NCBI RefSeq assembly: GCF_014268745.2 | Contig: NZ_JABWRB020000001.1 | Span: forward strand, 3,472,001-3,536,000 | Length of the DNA stretch: 64,000 nt | Source: Pseudomonas zanjanensis | GTDB taxonomy: Bacteria; Pseudomonadota; Gammaproteobacteria; Pseudomonadales; Pseudomonadaceae | Direction of reading: 5' to 3' | Part shown: positions 7,747 through 18,859 of the stretch, piece after piece | Layout of the letters: every line of letters starts with the position of its first letter | How positions within the stretch are numbered: the first letter of the stretch is position 1 | Program-made: the position numbers and the translations under genes | The notes under the pieces: model-generated | Told to the model about the DNA's origin: nothing | The model's input: the letters and a program-made list of their open reading frames with translations, nothing else | Databases searched by the model: none

Positions 7747-7874
7747 TACTTGAACTGTCGGCGCGACATCTCCCCCAAGTGACGCGCTGATAAAGGTGCC
7801 AACGGACCGCGTGCCTTTGTTTTACTCCTAATGGTCTTAACCCGGATTCACCCCCCAGAACCCGGGTTTTTTTT
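7747..7874 (+). ncRNA. rgsA: Probable small regulatory RNA RgsA (P16)
   Basis: The 384-base gap between the TetR and tatD genes holds no convincing protein gene but ends on the plus strand in a strong intrinsic terminator. A CATACT hexamer at 7735-7740 resembles the extended -10 of RpoS promoters, and a second candidate, CAATACT, is at 7744-7750. The transcript would be about 118-128 bases. RgsA is an RpoS-dependent RNA, indirectly Gac-controlled, of about 120 nt. I recall it in PAO1 at PA2958.1, between the homologs of these two genes. Identity rests on synteny, size, promoter and terminator, not on a sequence comparison. Confidence 0.65.
7839..7874 (+). terminator. Intrinsic terminator of the probable RgsA RNA
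   Basis: AACCCGG and CCGGGTT arms are followed by a run of T residues (7867-7874), giving a textbook plus-strand terminator with no plus-strand protein gene upstream. It also marks the region just downstream of tatD on the opposite strand. Confidence 0.85.
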
Positions 7875-7883
7875 GCATGAAAT

Positions 7884-8678
7884 TCAGGCGTGCGCCGATC
7901 GAACGTGAGCCAGCGGAAACAATTGCTTAAAATTTTCCGTCGTCTGCTCGGCAAATCGCTCGTAGGACTCGCCCCGCAGCATCGCCAGAAACTCCGCCAC
8001 TTCCCGCACGTATTGCGGAAGGTTAGGCTTGCCGCGATAGGGGATCGGCGCCAGGTAAGGCGAGTCGGTTTCCACCAGCAGCCGATCAGCCGGCACTTTG
8101 CTGGCAACGTCGCGCAGGGCATCGGCATTGCGGAACGTGACAATCCCGGACAAGGAAATGTAATAGCCCATGTCCAAAGCAGCCTTGGCCATGTCCCAGT
8201 CTTCGGTGAAGCAATGCAGCACACCGGCCTGGGGCAGCGCGGCGTCACGCAGCAAGGCCAGGGTGTCGGCCCGGGCGCCGCGGGTGTGGATGATCACTGG
8301 TTTGCCGGTCTGCCGGGCGGCCTCCAGGTGCAGCCGGAACGACGCCTGTTGCACGTCGGCGGCTTCTGGCTCGTAGTGATAGTCCAGGCCGGTTTCGCCA
8401 ATGGCGACCACCCGTGGATGATCGAGCTCACGCAACAACCAGTCGAGCGCTGGCGCGGCACCGGGCTGGACGTCCAATGGGTGGATGCCGACCGAACAAT
8501 CGACGTCGGCATAACGCTCCGCCAGCGCCTTCACATCGGCGGCGTTGTCGGCGCTGACGCCGATGCACAGGAAGTGACCGACGCCCCGCTCCCGGGCCGC
8601 GTCCAGCGCGGCATCCAGGGAGCCGCCATGGGCAGCGAGGTCGAGACGATCAAGGTGACAATGGGAATCTACAAGCAT
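7884..8678 (-). CDS. TatD-family metal-dependent hydrolase (YcfH-like)
   Basis: This 264-residue TIM-barrel amidohydrolase has the metal ligands of the TatD family: DSHCHLD at residue 4, IGETGLDYHYE, IIHTRGA, LHCFTEDW and ETDSPYLAPIPYRGKPN. Family members act as 3'-5' deoxyribonucleases or as related phosphodiesterases. It lies 11 bases downstream of pilZ in the same minus-strand operon. The exact substrate is not established. Confidence 0.92.
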   Translation of the reverse strand: MLVDSHCHLDRLDLAAHGGSLDAALDAARERGVGHFLCIGVSADNAADVKALAERYADVDCSVGIHPLDVQPGAAPALDWLLRELDHPRVVAIGETGLDYHYEPEAADVQQASFRLHLEAARQTGKPVIIHTRGARADTLALLRDAALPQAGVLHCFTEDWDMAKAALDMGYYISLSGIVTFRNADALRDVASKVPADRLLVETDSPYLAPIPYRGKPNLPQYVREVAEFLAMLRGESYERFAEQTTENFKQLFPLAHVRSAHA

Positions 8679-8689
8679 AAAAGGCCAGG

Positions 8690-9046
8690 CTACATCGTAT
8701 GGGTGGGACGGTCGGACTTCAGGGAGCCGGCCAAGTGGGTTTCGATCTGATTGCGGGCCGAATTGTCGCCGTCGCTGAACTGCACGCCCACGCCGGCGGC
8801 CCGATTGCCCTGGGCGCCCTTGGGGGTCAGCCAGATCACCTTGCCGGCGACCGGAATTTTCTCCGACTCATCCATCAGGCTCAAGAGCATGAACACCTCG
8901 TCGCCCAAGCGATAATTCTTGTTGGTCGGAATGAACAGGCCGCCGTTCTTGATGAAGGGCATGTAGGCGGCATAAAGCACCGACTTGTCCTTGATGGTCA
9001 GGGACAGGATGCCGTTGCGTGGACCGGGACTGACAGGTTCGTTCAT
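8690..9046 (-). CDS. pilZ: Type IV pilus assembly protein PilZ
   Basis: This small 118-residue PilZ-domain protein includes SLTIKDKSVLYAAYMPFIKNGGLFIPT and GKVIWLTPKGAQGNRAAGVGVQFSD. The RxxxR and D/N-x-S-x-x-G motifs that bind cyclic di-GMP are absent, as is usual for PilZ itself. In pseudomonads PilZ works with PilB and FimX in type IV pilus extension. It lies between holB and tatD, its conserved position. Confidence 0.92.
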   Translation of the reverse strand: MNEPVSPGPRNGILSLTIKDKSVLYAAYMPFIKNGGLFIPTNKNYRLGDEVFMLLSLMDESEKIPVAGKVIWLTPKGAQGNRAAGVGVQFSDGDNSARNQIETHLAGSLKSDRPTHTM

Positions 9047-9088
9047 GCTGATCTCCGCTGCGATTGAGCTGAGTCTAGGCGGTACCTG

Positions 9089-11881
<2,793 letters not shown>

Positions 11882-11884
11882 GAA

Positions 11885-12700
11885 TCAAGCATCCAATAGC
11901 GCACGGGCAAGGGTTTGCAGTTTACGGGTGAGCGGGCCAACCGACCAGCACGCCGAACCGCATCCGCGTACCGGCCACACGCCATATACGCTGTTGCAGA
12001 CGAAGACTTCATCGGCCTGGTGCAGTTGTTCGAGGCCGATGTCGGTGATTTGCGTGGCGATGCCCTGGGACTCGGCTTGAAACAATAATTCCGCGCGCAT
12101 CACGCCGGCCACACCGCAACGGCTCAGGTCCGCCGTGAACAAAACGCCATCGCGCACCAGGAACAGGTTGCTGAATACGCCTTCGATTACCCGCCCAGAC
12201 GCGTCCAACATCAAGCCTTCGGCGTACTGCCCATCGCGCCATTCGGCACGGGCCAGTACTTGTTCCAGGCGGTTGAGGTGCTTGAGGCCGGCAAGCAAGG
12301 GCTGCTCGGACAAACGCACGGTGCAGGGAAACAGGTGGACGCCTTGTTCGGCATGGGCAGTGGGATAAGTGGCCGGCGGGTTCCCTTGCAGGATGCGCTT
12401 GGCCGGCACCGAAGGATCAGCGGCATAACCGCGCAGGCTGTCGCCACGGGTCACGATCAGTTTCAGCACGCCATCACCCAGGCAACCGGCGTAGGTGCTC
12501 AATTCTGTACTCAATGCGCCCATGTCAACGTTGAGCGCCAAACGCTGGCATCCGGCTTCCAGGCGTTGCAGGTGGCGTTCCAACAGCACCGGGGTGCCAT
12601 CGTGAACGGCGATGGTTTCGAATAACCCATCGCCGTAAGCCAGGCCGCGATCTTTCAGCGACAGGACGTCGGCCGGCTGACCGTCGACCCAGCTTTCCAT
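11885..12700 (-). CDS. pabC: Aminodeoxychorismate lyase
   Basis: PabC releases pyruvate from 4-amino-4-deoxychorismate to form p-aminobenzoate for folate. The 271-residue fold-type IV PLP enzyme shows DRGLAYGDGLFET near residue 16, the PLP lysine in GLKHLNRLEQVLARAEW, and EGVFSNLFLVRDG. The ATG at 12700 shares its A with the fabF stop codon (TGATG), so translation is coupled to fabF. A GTG one codon upstream is less likely. Confidence 0.95.
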   Translation of the reverse strand: MESWVDGQPADVLSLKDRGLAYGDGLFETIAVHDGTPVLLERHLQRLEAGCQRLALNVDMGALSTELSTYAGCLGDGVLKLIVTRGDSLRGYAADPSVPAKRILQGNPPATYPTAHAEQGVHLFPCTVRLSEQPLLAGLKHLNRLEQVLARAEWRDGQYAEGLMLDASGRVIEGVFSNLFLVRDGVLFTADLSRCGVAGVMRAELLFQAESQGIATQITDIGLEQLHQADEVFVCNSVYGVWPVRGCGSACWSVGPLTRKLQTLARALLDA

Positions 12701-13944
12701 CACCCAGCGAACCGGCGGAACACCAGCGAACCGTTGGTCCCGCCAAAACCGAAGGAGTTGGACAGCACCACATCGATATCCATGCTGCGGGCCGTGTGCG
12801 GCACGAAGTCCAGGTCGCAGCCATCGTCCGGCTCATCGAGGTTGATGGTCGGCGGCGCCGTCTGGCTGTTGATCGCCAATACGCTGAAGATCGCTTCCAC
12901 CGCCCCTGCCGCACCCAGCAGGTGACCGGTCATGGACTTGGTCGAACTGACCGCCAGCTTGTAGGCATGCTCGCCGAACACGGTCTTGATCGCCTGGGCT
13001 TCGGCCAGGTCGCCGGCCGGGGTCGACGTGCCGTGGGCGTTGATGTACTGCACCTGCTCGCCGTTGAGCTTCGCGTCACGCAAGGCGTTGGCGATGCAAC
13101 GGGCCGCACCGGCGCCGTCGGCCGGTGGCGAGGTCATGTGGTACGCATCGCCACTGGTGCCAAAGCCGATCAGCTCGGCATAGATAGTCGCGCCGCGCGC
13201 CTTGGCGTGCTCCAGTTCCTCGAGCACCAACGCACCGGCACCGTCGGACAACACGAAGCCATCACGGCCCTTGTCCCACGGCCGGCTCGCGCGGGCGGGC
13301 TCGTCGTTGCGGGTCGACAGCGCGCGGGATGCGCCAAAACCGCCCATGCCGAGGCCGCATGCGGCCATCTCGGCGCCTCCGGCAATCATCACATCGGCTT
13401 CGTCGTACATGATGTTGCGCGCGGCCATGCCGATGCAGTGGGTACCGGTGGTGCACGCCGTGGCGATGGCGTAGTTGGGTCCCTGGGCACCCAGGTGGAT
13501 GGACAAGAAACCGGAAATCATGTTGATGATCGAGCCCGGCACGAAGAACGGAGAAATCCGTCGCGGCCCCGATTCGTGCAGCGTGCGGCTGGTTTCTTCG
13601 ATATTGGTCAAGCCGCCAATACCCGAGCCCATGGCCACGCCGATGCGTTCACGGTTGGCGTCGGTGACTTCCAGGCCGGCGTTACGCACCGCCTGAAAAC
13701 CGGCTGCCAGGCCGTATTGAATAAACAGGTCAAGCTTGCGGGCTTCCTTGACCGACAGGTATTCCTCGACATTGAAGCCCTTTACCGAGCCGCCGAAACG
13801 GGTGGAATAGGCAGAAAGGTCGGTGTGTTCGATCAGACCAATGCCACTGCGGCCGGCCAGAATGCCCTGCCAACTGCTCGGCACATCCGTGCCCAGTGGC
13901 GACAACATACCCATACCGGTGACTACGACGCGTCTACGCGACAC
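12700..13944 (-). CDS. fabF: 3-oxoacyl-[acyl-carrier-protein] synthase II
   Basis: FabF is a condensing enzyme of fatty acid elongation. The 414-residue thiolase-fold protein has the catalytic Cys in [11 protein letters not shown] and the two catalytic His residues in [11 protein letters not shown] and [12 protein letters not shown]. It follows acpP, with a terminator-like hairpin in the gap, and overlaps pabC by one base. FabF-type enzymes are important for making cis-vaccenate and for thermal control of membrane composition. Confidence 0.97.
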   Translation of the reverse strand: MSRRRVVVTGMGMLSPLGTDVPSSWQGILAGRSGIGLIEHTDLSAYSTRFGGSVKGFNVEEYLSVKEARKLDLFIQYGLAAGFQAVRNAGLEVTDANRERIGVAMGSGIGGLTNIEETSRTLHESGPRRISPFFVPGSIINMISGFLSIHLGAQGPNYAIATACTTGTHCIGMAARNIMYDEADVMIAGGAEMAACGLGMGGFGASRALSTRNDEPARASRPWDKGRDGFVLSDGAGALVLEELEHAKARGATIYAELIGFGTSGDAYHMTSPPADGAGAARCIANALRDAKLNGEQVQYINAHGTSTPAGDLAEAQAIKTVFGEHAYKLAVSSTKSMTGHLLGAAGAVEAIFSVLAINSQTAPPTINLDEPDDGCDLDFVPHTARSMDIDVVLSNSFGFGGTNGSLVFRRFAG

Positions 13945-13987
13945 AGCACTCTCCTTTTTCTAATGACGACTTTGCATCAGGCCTAAA

Positions 13988-14024
13988 GAAAAAACCGCAC
14001 GCCGTGATGGCAGTGCGGTTTTTC
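13988..14024 (-). terminator. Intrinsic terminator between acpP and fabF
   Basis: On the minus strand a GC-rich stem (CCGCAC with GTGCGG, extended by A/T pairs) is followed by a U-rich run within the 108-base gap after acpP. It would partly stop acpP transcripts and help keep acyl carrier protein mRNA more abundant than fabF mRNA. Reading in the plus direction also gives a T run. Confidence 0.75.
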
Positions 14025-14052
14025 CATGACAGCTAGCGACGACTAAAAACGA

Positions 14053-14289
14053 TTACGCCTGGTGGCTGGTAACGTAGTCGATAGCAGCTTGTACAGTAGT
14101 GATCTTCTCAGCTTCTTCGTCAGGAATCTCGGTCTCGAATTCCTCTTCCAGAGCCATCACCAGCTCAACGGTGTCAAGGGAGTCGGCACCCAGGTCTTCT
14201 ACGAAGGAAGCGGTGTTCACAACTTCTTCTTCTTTAACGCCCAGTTGCTCGGCAACGATTTTCTTGACGCGCTCTTCGATGGTGCTCAT
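14053..14289 (-). CDS. acpP: Acyl carrier protein
   Basis: AcpP carries acyl intermediates in fatty acid synthesis on a 4'-phosphopantetheine arm. The 78-residue acidic protein has the attachment Ser at residue 37 in [18 protein letters not shown]. It is flanked by gaps of 190 bases upstream and 108 downstream, so it probably has its own promoter and terminator inside the larger fab block. Codon use and the AGGAG-like leader suit high expression. Confidence 0.98.
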   Translation of the reverse strand: MSTIEERVKKIVAEQLGVKEEEVVNTASFVEDLGADSLDTVELVMALEEEFETEIPDEEAEKITTVQAAIDYVTSHQA

Positions 14290-14355
14290 ACCTTGTTTTC
14301 ACTCCTAATGGACAAATTCAGGCAGCTGGCCGGTGGGTAAGTGTATAGAAGAACT

Positions 14356-14375
14356 TTTCGGTTTTTCAACCGAAA
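14356..14375 (-). other. Stem-loop in the acpP leader
   Basis: TTTCGGTT and AACCGAAA form an 8-bp perfect stem with a four-base loop about 67 bases upstream of the acpP start. No U-tract follows in the transcript direction, so it is more likely a mRNA-stabilising 5' element or a regulator site than a terminator. Confidence 0.45.
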
Positions 14376-14480
14376 GCTTCACTCCTCAAACCCAGCGGCC
14401 CGCTGTCTATAAATTGATTGCAGCTTTATAACGGATTTTAGACAGCTCGTATGACATTTTTTTGAAGCAATCCGTCACAT

Positions 14481-15224
14481 TTAACTCATGTACATCCCGC
14501 CGTTCACCGGGATTGTAGCCCCGGTCACGTATGCCGCACCGTCCGACGCAAGAAAAGCGACCACGGACGCGATTTCTTGAGCTTGCCCCAGACGACCCAG
14601 CGGAATCTGCGTCAACAAGGCTTCACGCTGTGCTTCCGGCAGTTCACGGGTCATGTCGGTGTCGATGAAACCCGGTGCAACCGAGTTTACCGTAATCGAG
14701 CGCGAACCCACTTCACGCGCCAGCGCACGGCTGAAACCTTCCAGACCGGCCTTCGCCGCAGCATAGTTTACTTGGCCTGCGTTGCCCATGGCACCCACAA
14801 CCGAGCCGATACTGATAATTCGACCCCAGCGCGCCTTGGTCATGCCACGCAGAACGCCCTTGGACAGCCGGTACAGACTGTTCAGGTTGGTGTCGACCAC
14901 GTCGAACCATTCGTCATCTTTCATGCGCATCATCAGGTTATCGCGGGTGATACCGGCATTATTGACCAGGATCGCCGGCGCACCGAACTGCGCCTGAATG
15001 CTCGCCAGCACCGCCGCAACGGATTCGTCGCTGGTGACGTTCAGTTCAAGGCCGGTTCCTTGGATGTCGTTTTCCTTCAGGGTCGCGGCGATGCGCTCGG
15101 CGCCCGAAGCGGAAGTCGCGGTGCCGATGACGATGGCGCCTTGACGACCCAGTTCCAGGGCGATGGCCTGGCCGATGCCACGGCTTGCACCGGTCACCAG
15201 TGCAACTTTACCTTGCAGACTCAT
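14481..15224 (-). CDS. fabG: 3-oxoacyl-[acyl-carrier-protein] reductase
   Basis: FabG reduces 3-oxoacyl-ACP with NADPH. The 247-residue short-chain dehydrogenase has TGASRGIGQAIA at residue 10, NNAGITRDNL, the catalytic Ser in IISIGSVVGAMGN, Tyr-x3-Lys in VNYAAAKAG, and ends in VNGGMYMS as FabG usually does. It lies between fabD (15 bases upstream) and acpP in the conserved fatty acid synthesis cluster. Confidence 0.97.
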   Translation of the reverse strand: MSLQGKVALVTGASRGIGQAIALELGRQGAIVIGTATSASGAERIAATLKENDIQGTGLELNVTSDESVAAVLASIQAQFGAPAILVNNAGITRDNLMMRMKDDEWFDVVDTNLNSLYRLSKGVLRGMTKARWGRIISIGSVVGAMGNAGQVNYAAAKAGLEGFSRALAREVGSRSITVNSVAPGFIDTDMTRELPEAQREALLTQIPLGRLGQAQEIASVVAFLASDGAAYVTGATIPVNGGMYMS

Positions 15225-15239
15225 GCAAGCTTCTCCTGT

Positions 15240-16178
15240 TCAGGCCTGCGCTGCACGGGTGGCAGCGAAGGCATCTGGGGTATTGAGATTGGAAGTCGAC
15301 ACGCCTTCGGCGCAGCGTTTGTTCAGGCCTGCCAGCACTTTGCCAGGACCGCATTCGACCAGTTCGGTCGCGCCCTTGGCTGCCAGGGCCTGCACCGATT
15401 CGACCCAGCGAACCGGCTTGTAGAGTTGCTCCAGCAGATCACGCTTGAGGGTCTCGAGATCTGGCGCCACATTGGCGCTGACATTCTGCACCACGGGAAT
15501 CTGCGGAGCCTGCCAGTCGATGGCAGCGATGGATTCGGCAAAGCGCTCGGCGGCCGGACGCATCAGTTCACAGTGCGACGGCACGCTGACCGGCAGCGGC
15601 ATGGCACGCTTGGCACCACGAGCCTTGCAGCCTTCGATGGCACGCTCGACGGCCGCCTTGGCACCGGCGATGACTACCTGGCCCGGGGAGTTGAAGTTCA
15701 CCGCGCTGACCACATCGCCTTGTGCCGCTTCGGCACAGGCGGCGAGCACATCAGCGTCTTCCAGACCCAGGATCGCGGCCATGCCGCCCTGCCCGGCCGG
15801 AACGGCCTCTTGCATCAACTGGCCACGACGCTCCACCAGTTTCACCGCGGCGCCCAGGCTCAGGCTGCCAGCGGCCACCAGGGCGCTGTATTCGCCCAGG
15901 CTGTGACCGGCGACGAACGCCGGGCGCGCGCCGCCTTCAGCCAGCCACAAGCGCCACAAGGCGATCGAAGCGGTGAGGATGGCTGGCTGGGTTTTATCGG
16001 TTTGATTGAGCTGCTCTTCCGGCCCTTGCTGGGTCAATGCCCACAGGTCATAGCCGAGCGCATCGGAAGCTTCTTTGAATGTTTCGAGGACCAGCGGGTA
16101 TTGCGCGCCCAGCTCGGCCAGCATGCCGAGGGACTGCGAGCCCTGCCCTGGAAAGACGAATGCGAGGGAAGCAGACAT
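15240..16178 (-). CDS. fabD: Malonyl-CoA:ACP transacylase
   Basis: FabD transfers malonyl from CoA to acyl carrier protein. The 312-residue protein begins MSASLAFVFPGQGSQSLGM. The nucleophile Ser is in GHSLGEYSALVA, the malonate-binding Arg region is VERRGQLMQEAVP, and the catalytic His is in VPSHCELM. The frame stays open 20 codons upstream, but the start at 16178 is placed by family alignment and the purine-rich AGGGGC upstream. Confidence 0.97.
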   Translation of the reverse strand: MSASLAFVFPGQGSQSLGMLAELGAQYPLVLETFKEASDALGYDLWALTQQGPEEQLNQTDKTQPAILTASIALWRLWLAEGGARPAFVAGHSLGEYSALVAAGSLSLGAAVKLVERRGQLMQEAVPAGQGGMAAILGLEDADVLAACAEAAQGDVVSAVNFNSPGQVVIAGAKAAVERAIEGCKARGAKRAMPLPVSVPSHCELMRPAAERFAESIAAIDWQAPQIPVVQNVSANVAPDLETLKRDLLEQLYKPVRWVESVQALAAKGATELVECGPGKVLAGLNKRCAEGVSTSNLNTPDAFAATRAAQA

Positions 16179-16301
16179 GAAAACAAAGCCCCTAATGATC
16201 TTGTCGTCAAAAATTGACGCCCCTGGGGGCGCTAGCAAACTGCAAATTGGATGGCGGGTTGAACCGACCGGTCACATTTAAGCATTGTCGGACGAAAACG
16301 C

Positions 16302-17312
16302 CTAAGTTAACAAATCCTCGAGGCGACCGTGCAAGCGCTCCGGCAGGTTCTCCTGGATCTCGATCACCGCTCGGTTGATCGCACTTTGGAACCCCAGCAC
16401 GCCCGCCGATCCGTGACTCTTGATCACGATACCTTGCAGCCCGAGGAAGCTCGCTCCGTTGTGCCGCGCCGGCGCCAGGTCGGCCTGCAACCGACGCATC
16501 AACGGCAGCGCCAAGGCGCCGACCACCCGCGAGGCGAGGCTTTGCCTGAATAAAGTCTCGATGCGCTGGCCGATCATGGTGGCCAGCCCCTCGCTGGATT
16601 TGAGCAGGATATTGCCCACGAAGCCGTCACAGACCACCACATCGGCCTCGCCACGGTACAAGCCATCGCCTTCGACGAAACCGATGTAGTTAATACCCCG
16701 CGCAGCCTGCAACAACGTGGCCGCCAGCTTGACCTGCTGGTTACCCTTGATGTCTTCGGTGCCGATATTCAACAGCGCCACGCGAGGACGCACGATGCCC
16801 AGGGTTTCAGCCGCGACCGAGCCCATCACCGCAAATTGCAGCAAATGCTCGGCACTGCAGTCGACGTTTGCCCCCAGGTCGAGCAACTGACAGAACCCAC
16901 GCTGGGTCGGGATCGCCGCCACCATCGCCGGCCGGTCGATACCCGGCAAGGTCTTGAGTACGTAGCGCGACAGTGCCATCAGCGCACCGGTATTGCCGGC
17001 ACTGACACAGGCCTGGACCTTGCCATCGCGCAGCAGCTCAAGGGCCACCCGCATCGAGGCGTCAGGCTTGCCGCGCAGGGCCTGGGCTGGCTTTTCGTCC
17101 ATGGCGATGATTTCAGACGCCGGGACAATCGTCAGGCGCGCGCGATCCACAGCCGATTGGCCGCTGAGCATGTCTTCCAGGAGGGGGGATTGACCGACGA
17201 GGGTCAGGTGCAGCGAGGGAGTAGCATTCAGGCAAGCAAGGCTGGCCTGAACAATGCTGCGGGGACCGAAGTCCCCGCCCATTGCGTCAATCGCGATGAC
17301 TTGAGCGGACAA
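16302..17312 (-). CDS. plsX: Phosphate acyltransferase PlsX
   Basis: PlsX makes acyl-phosphate from acyl-ACP for glycerophospholipid synthesis. The 336-residue protein shows [12 protein letters not shown] at residue 6, [22 protein letters not shown], and [16 protein letters not shown]. The start codon reads TTG (at 17312), four bases after the rpmF stop, with only a weak GAG upstream. No better start is visible, so a rare TTG start with coupling to rpmF is likely. Confidence 0.95.
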   Translation of the reverse strand: MSAQVIAIDAMGGDFGPRSIVQASLACLNATPSLHLTLVGQSPLLEDMLSGQSAVDRARLTIVPASEIIAMDEKPAQALRGKPDASMRVALELLRDGKVQACVSAGNTGALMALSRYVLKTLPGIDRPAMVAAIPTQRGFCQLLDLGANVDCSAEHLLQFAVMGSVAAETLGIVRPRVALLNIGTEDIKGNQQVKLAATLLQAARGINYIGFVEGDGLYRGEADVVVCDGFVGNILLKSSEGLATMIGQRIETLFRQSLASRVVGALALPLMRRLQADLAPARHNGASFLGLQGIVIKSHGSAGVLGFQSAINRAVIEIQENLPERLHGRLEDLLT

Positions 17313-17316
17313 GTGA

Positions 17317-17499
17317 TTACTCGTCGGCGCCCTTGTCGATCACTTTACGGCCACGGTATACGCCTTCTGGCGATACGTGGTGACGCAGGTGAACTTCACC
17401 GGTGGTCTTTTCTACGGACAGGGTGCTAGCCTCGAGAGCGTCGTGCGAACGGCGCATGTCACGGGCAGAGCGGGATTTTTTGTTCTGCTGAACAGCCAT
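17317..17499 (-). CDS. rpmF: 50S ribosomal protein L32
   Basis: This 60-residue basic protein begins [22 protein letters not shown], the standard L32 start. It lacks the zinc-binding cysteine pairs of some L32 forms, as is typical for gammaproteobacteria. It is between yceD (13 bases upstream) and plsX (4 bases downstream), the conserved arrangement linking ribosome and lipid synthesis. Confidence 0.97.
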
Positions 17500-17512
17500 A
17501 ATTGATTAACTC

Positions 17513-18040
17513 CTAAACGTTTGGGTCACGCTTTAACTGCGCCAATACACTGAACGGGTTGGACCGCGTTACCTCGTCCTCGCTCGGTTCGGGCTCATCT
17601 GCTCCCGCCGGCTGCTGGCATTCTTCCGGATGATGAGCAGGCACAATGGGCAAGGCGAGCAGAAGCTCCTCCTCGATCAGTGACTGCAGATCCAATGGAT
17701 CTTCGCCCAGTTCCAGCACGTCATAACCTTTCGGCAACGACTGGGTATTCGCACCCTCCTTCACCACGGCGTAACTGCATTCGCTGTGGATCGGCAGGGT
17801 GACCAGCTCAAGACAACGCTGGCAAACCATTTTGACTTCGGTGTCGATAAAGCTGTGGATAACCACAGATTTACGTTCATCTCGTTCAAAAACGAATTTG
17901 GCCTGGACCGTACCGACATCGTCGGAAAGCGGGTCGCAGAGTCTCTTCAAATCGGCCAGCAGCAGTTCACCTTGAAGGGTGGTGCCACGGTCAGCCAATT
18001 TGCGCGGGTCAACGTGAGGTGGAATCGGGTCATTCAACAT
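17513..18040 (-). CDS. yceD: YceD/DUF177 family protein (23S rRNA accumulation protein)
   Basis: This 175-residue acidic protein has the central MVCQRCLELVTLPIHSECSYAV segment typical of DUF177/YceD. In E. coli and plants the family is needed for normal 23S rRNA levels. It leads the rpmF-plsX-fab operon, and the promoter should lie between 18041 and the divergent maf gene at 18146. Confidence 0.92.
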   Translation of the reverse strand: MLNDPIPPHVDPRKLADRGTTLQGELLLADLKRLCDPLSDDVGTVQAKFVFERDERKSVVIHSFIDTEVKMVCQRCLELVTLPIHSECSYAVVKEGANTQSLPKGYDVLELGEDPLDLQSLIEEELLLALPIVPAHHPEECQQPAGADEPEPSEDEVTRSNPFSVLAQLKRDPNV

Positions 18041-18145
18041 AGGCGCAGCATTATAGGGATGCCCCCAGCCATGTCAAAGGAAATTCAGCCCTGTCCGTCA
18101 CTTGCGTGCCTCGCTAGAATTCACCCCTGCCTCCTGGAGACGTCC

Positions 18146-18724
18146 ATGCTGCCTTTATTACTTGCCTCGAGCTCGGTCTATCGCCGGGAATTGCTTGCCC
18201 GCCTGGGACTGCCGTTCGTCTGCAGCTCACCCGATATCGACGAAAGCCATCGCCCCGGCGAGCCCGCCGTCGAGCTGGTCAAACGCCTGGCCCAAGAAAA
18301 AGCCCTGGCGCTGGCCGACAGCCATCCGGCCCACCTGATCATCGGCTCAGACCAGGTCGCCGTGCTCGGCGAGCGCATCCTGGGCAAACCCCACACCTTC
18401 GACAATGCTCGCGAGCAACTGCTGGCCGCCAGCGGCACCAGGGTCACGTTCCTGACCGGCCTGGCGCTATTCAACAGCCAGACCGGCGCCTGCCAGGTCG
18501 ATTGCGTTCCATTTACCGTCAACATGCGCACCCTGGATCCTGGGCGCGTCGAACGCTACCTGCGCACCGAACAACCCTACGACTGCGCCGGCAGCTTCAA
18601 GGCCGAGGGGCTTGGCGTAAGCCTGTTCCAGAGCACCGAAGGGCCGGACGCCACCAGCCTGATCGGGCTGCCGTTGATTCGTCTTGTGGATATGTTGCTG
18701 GTCGAGGGCGTGCAGGTTCCCTAA
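18146..18724 (+). CDS. Maf/YceF-type nucleoside triphosphate pyrophosphatase
   Basis: This 192-residue Maf-family protein has LLASSSVYRRELLARLGLPF at residue 4, SPDIDE, GSDQVAVLGERILGKP, and FKAEGLGVSLFQSTEGPDATSLIGLPL. Maf proteins are house-cleaning pyrophosphatases. The copy beside yceD-rpmF in E. coli is YceF, which prefers 7-methyl-GTP, so that specificity is likely here. The frame is open upstream into the yceD region, but the start at 18146 has GGAG seven bases before it and matches family alignment. Confidence 0.93.
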   Translation: MLPLLLASSSVYRRELLARLGLPFVCSSPDIDESHRPGEPAVELVKRLAQEKALALADSHPAHLIIGSDQVAVLGERILGKPHTFDNAREQLLAASGTRVTFLTGLALFNSQTGACQVDCVPFTVNMRTLDPGRVERYLRTEQPYDCAGSFKAEGLGVSLFQSTEGPDATSLIGLPLIRLVDMLLVEGVQVP

Positions 18725-18735
18725 CGCTAAAATCC

Positions 18736-18829
18736 GTGGCGAGGGAGCTTGCTCCCGTTCGGTTGCGCAGCGACCGCAAAATCTGGGGCCGCTTCGCAGC
18801 CCAGCGGGAGCAAGCTCCCTCGCCACAGG
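18736..18829. repeat. Inverted REP pair between maf and sppA
   Basis: GTGGCGAGGGAGCTTGCTCCC at the left and its complement at the right flank a GC-rich centre. The pair sits between the convergent 3' ends of maf and sppA and may protect both mRNAs or act as a terminator. Confidence 0.85.
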
Positions 18830-18859
18830 GAAACTTGCACCCACTATATCGCGAGACGC

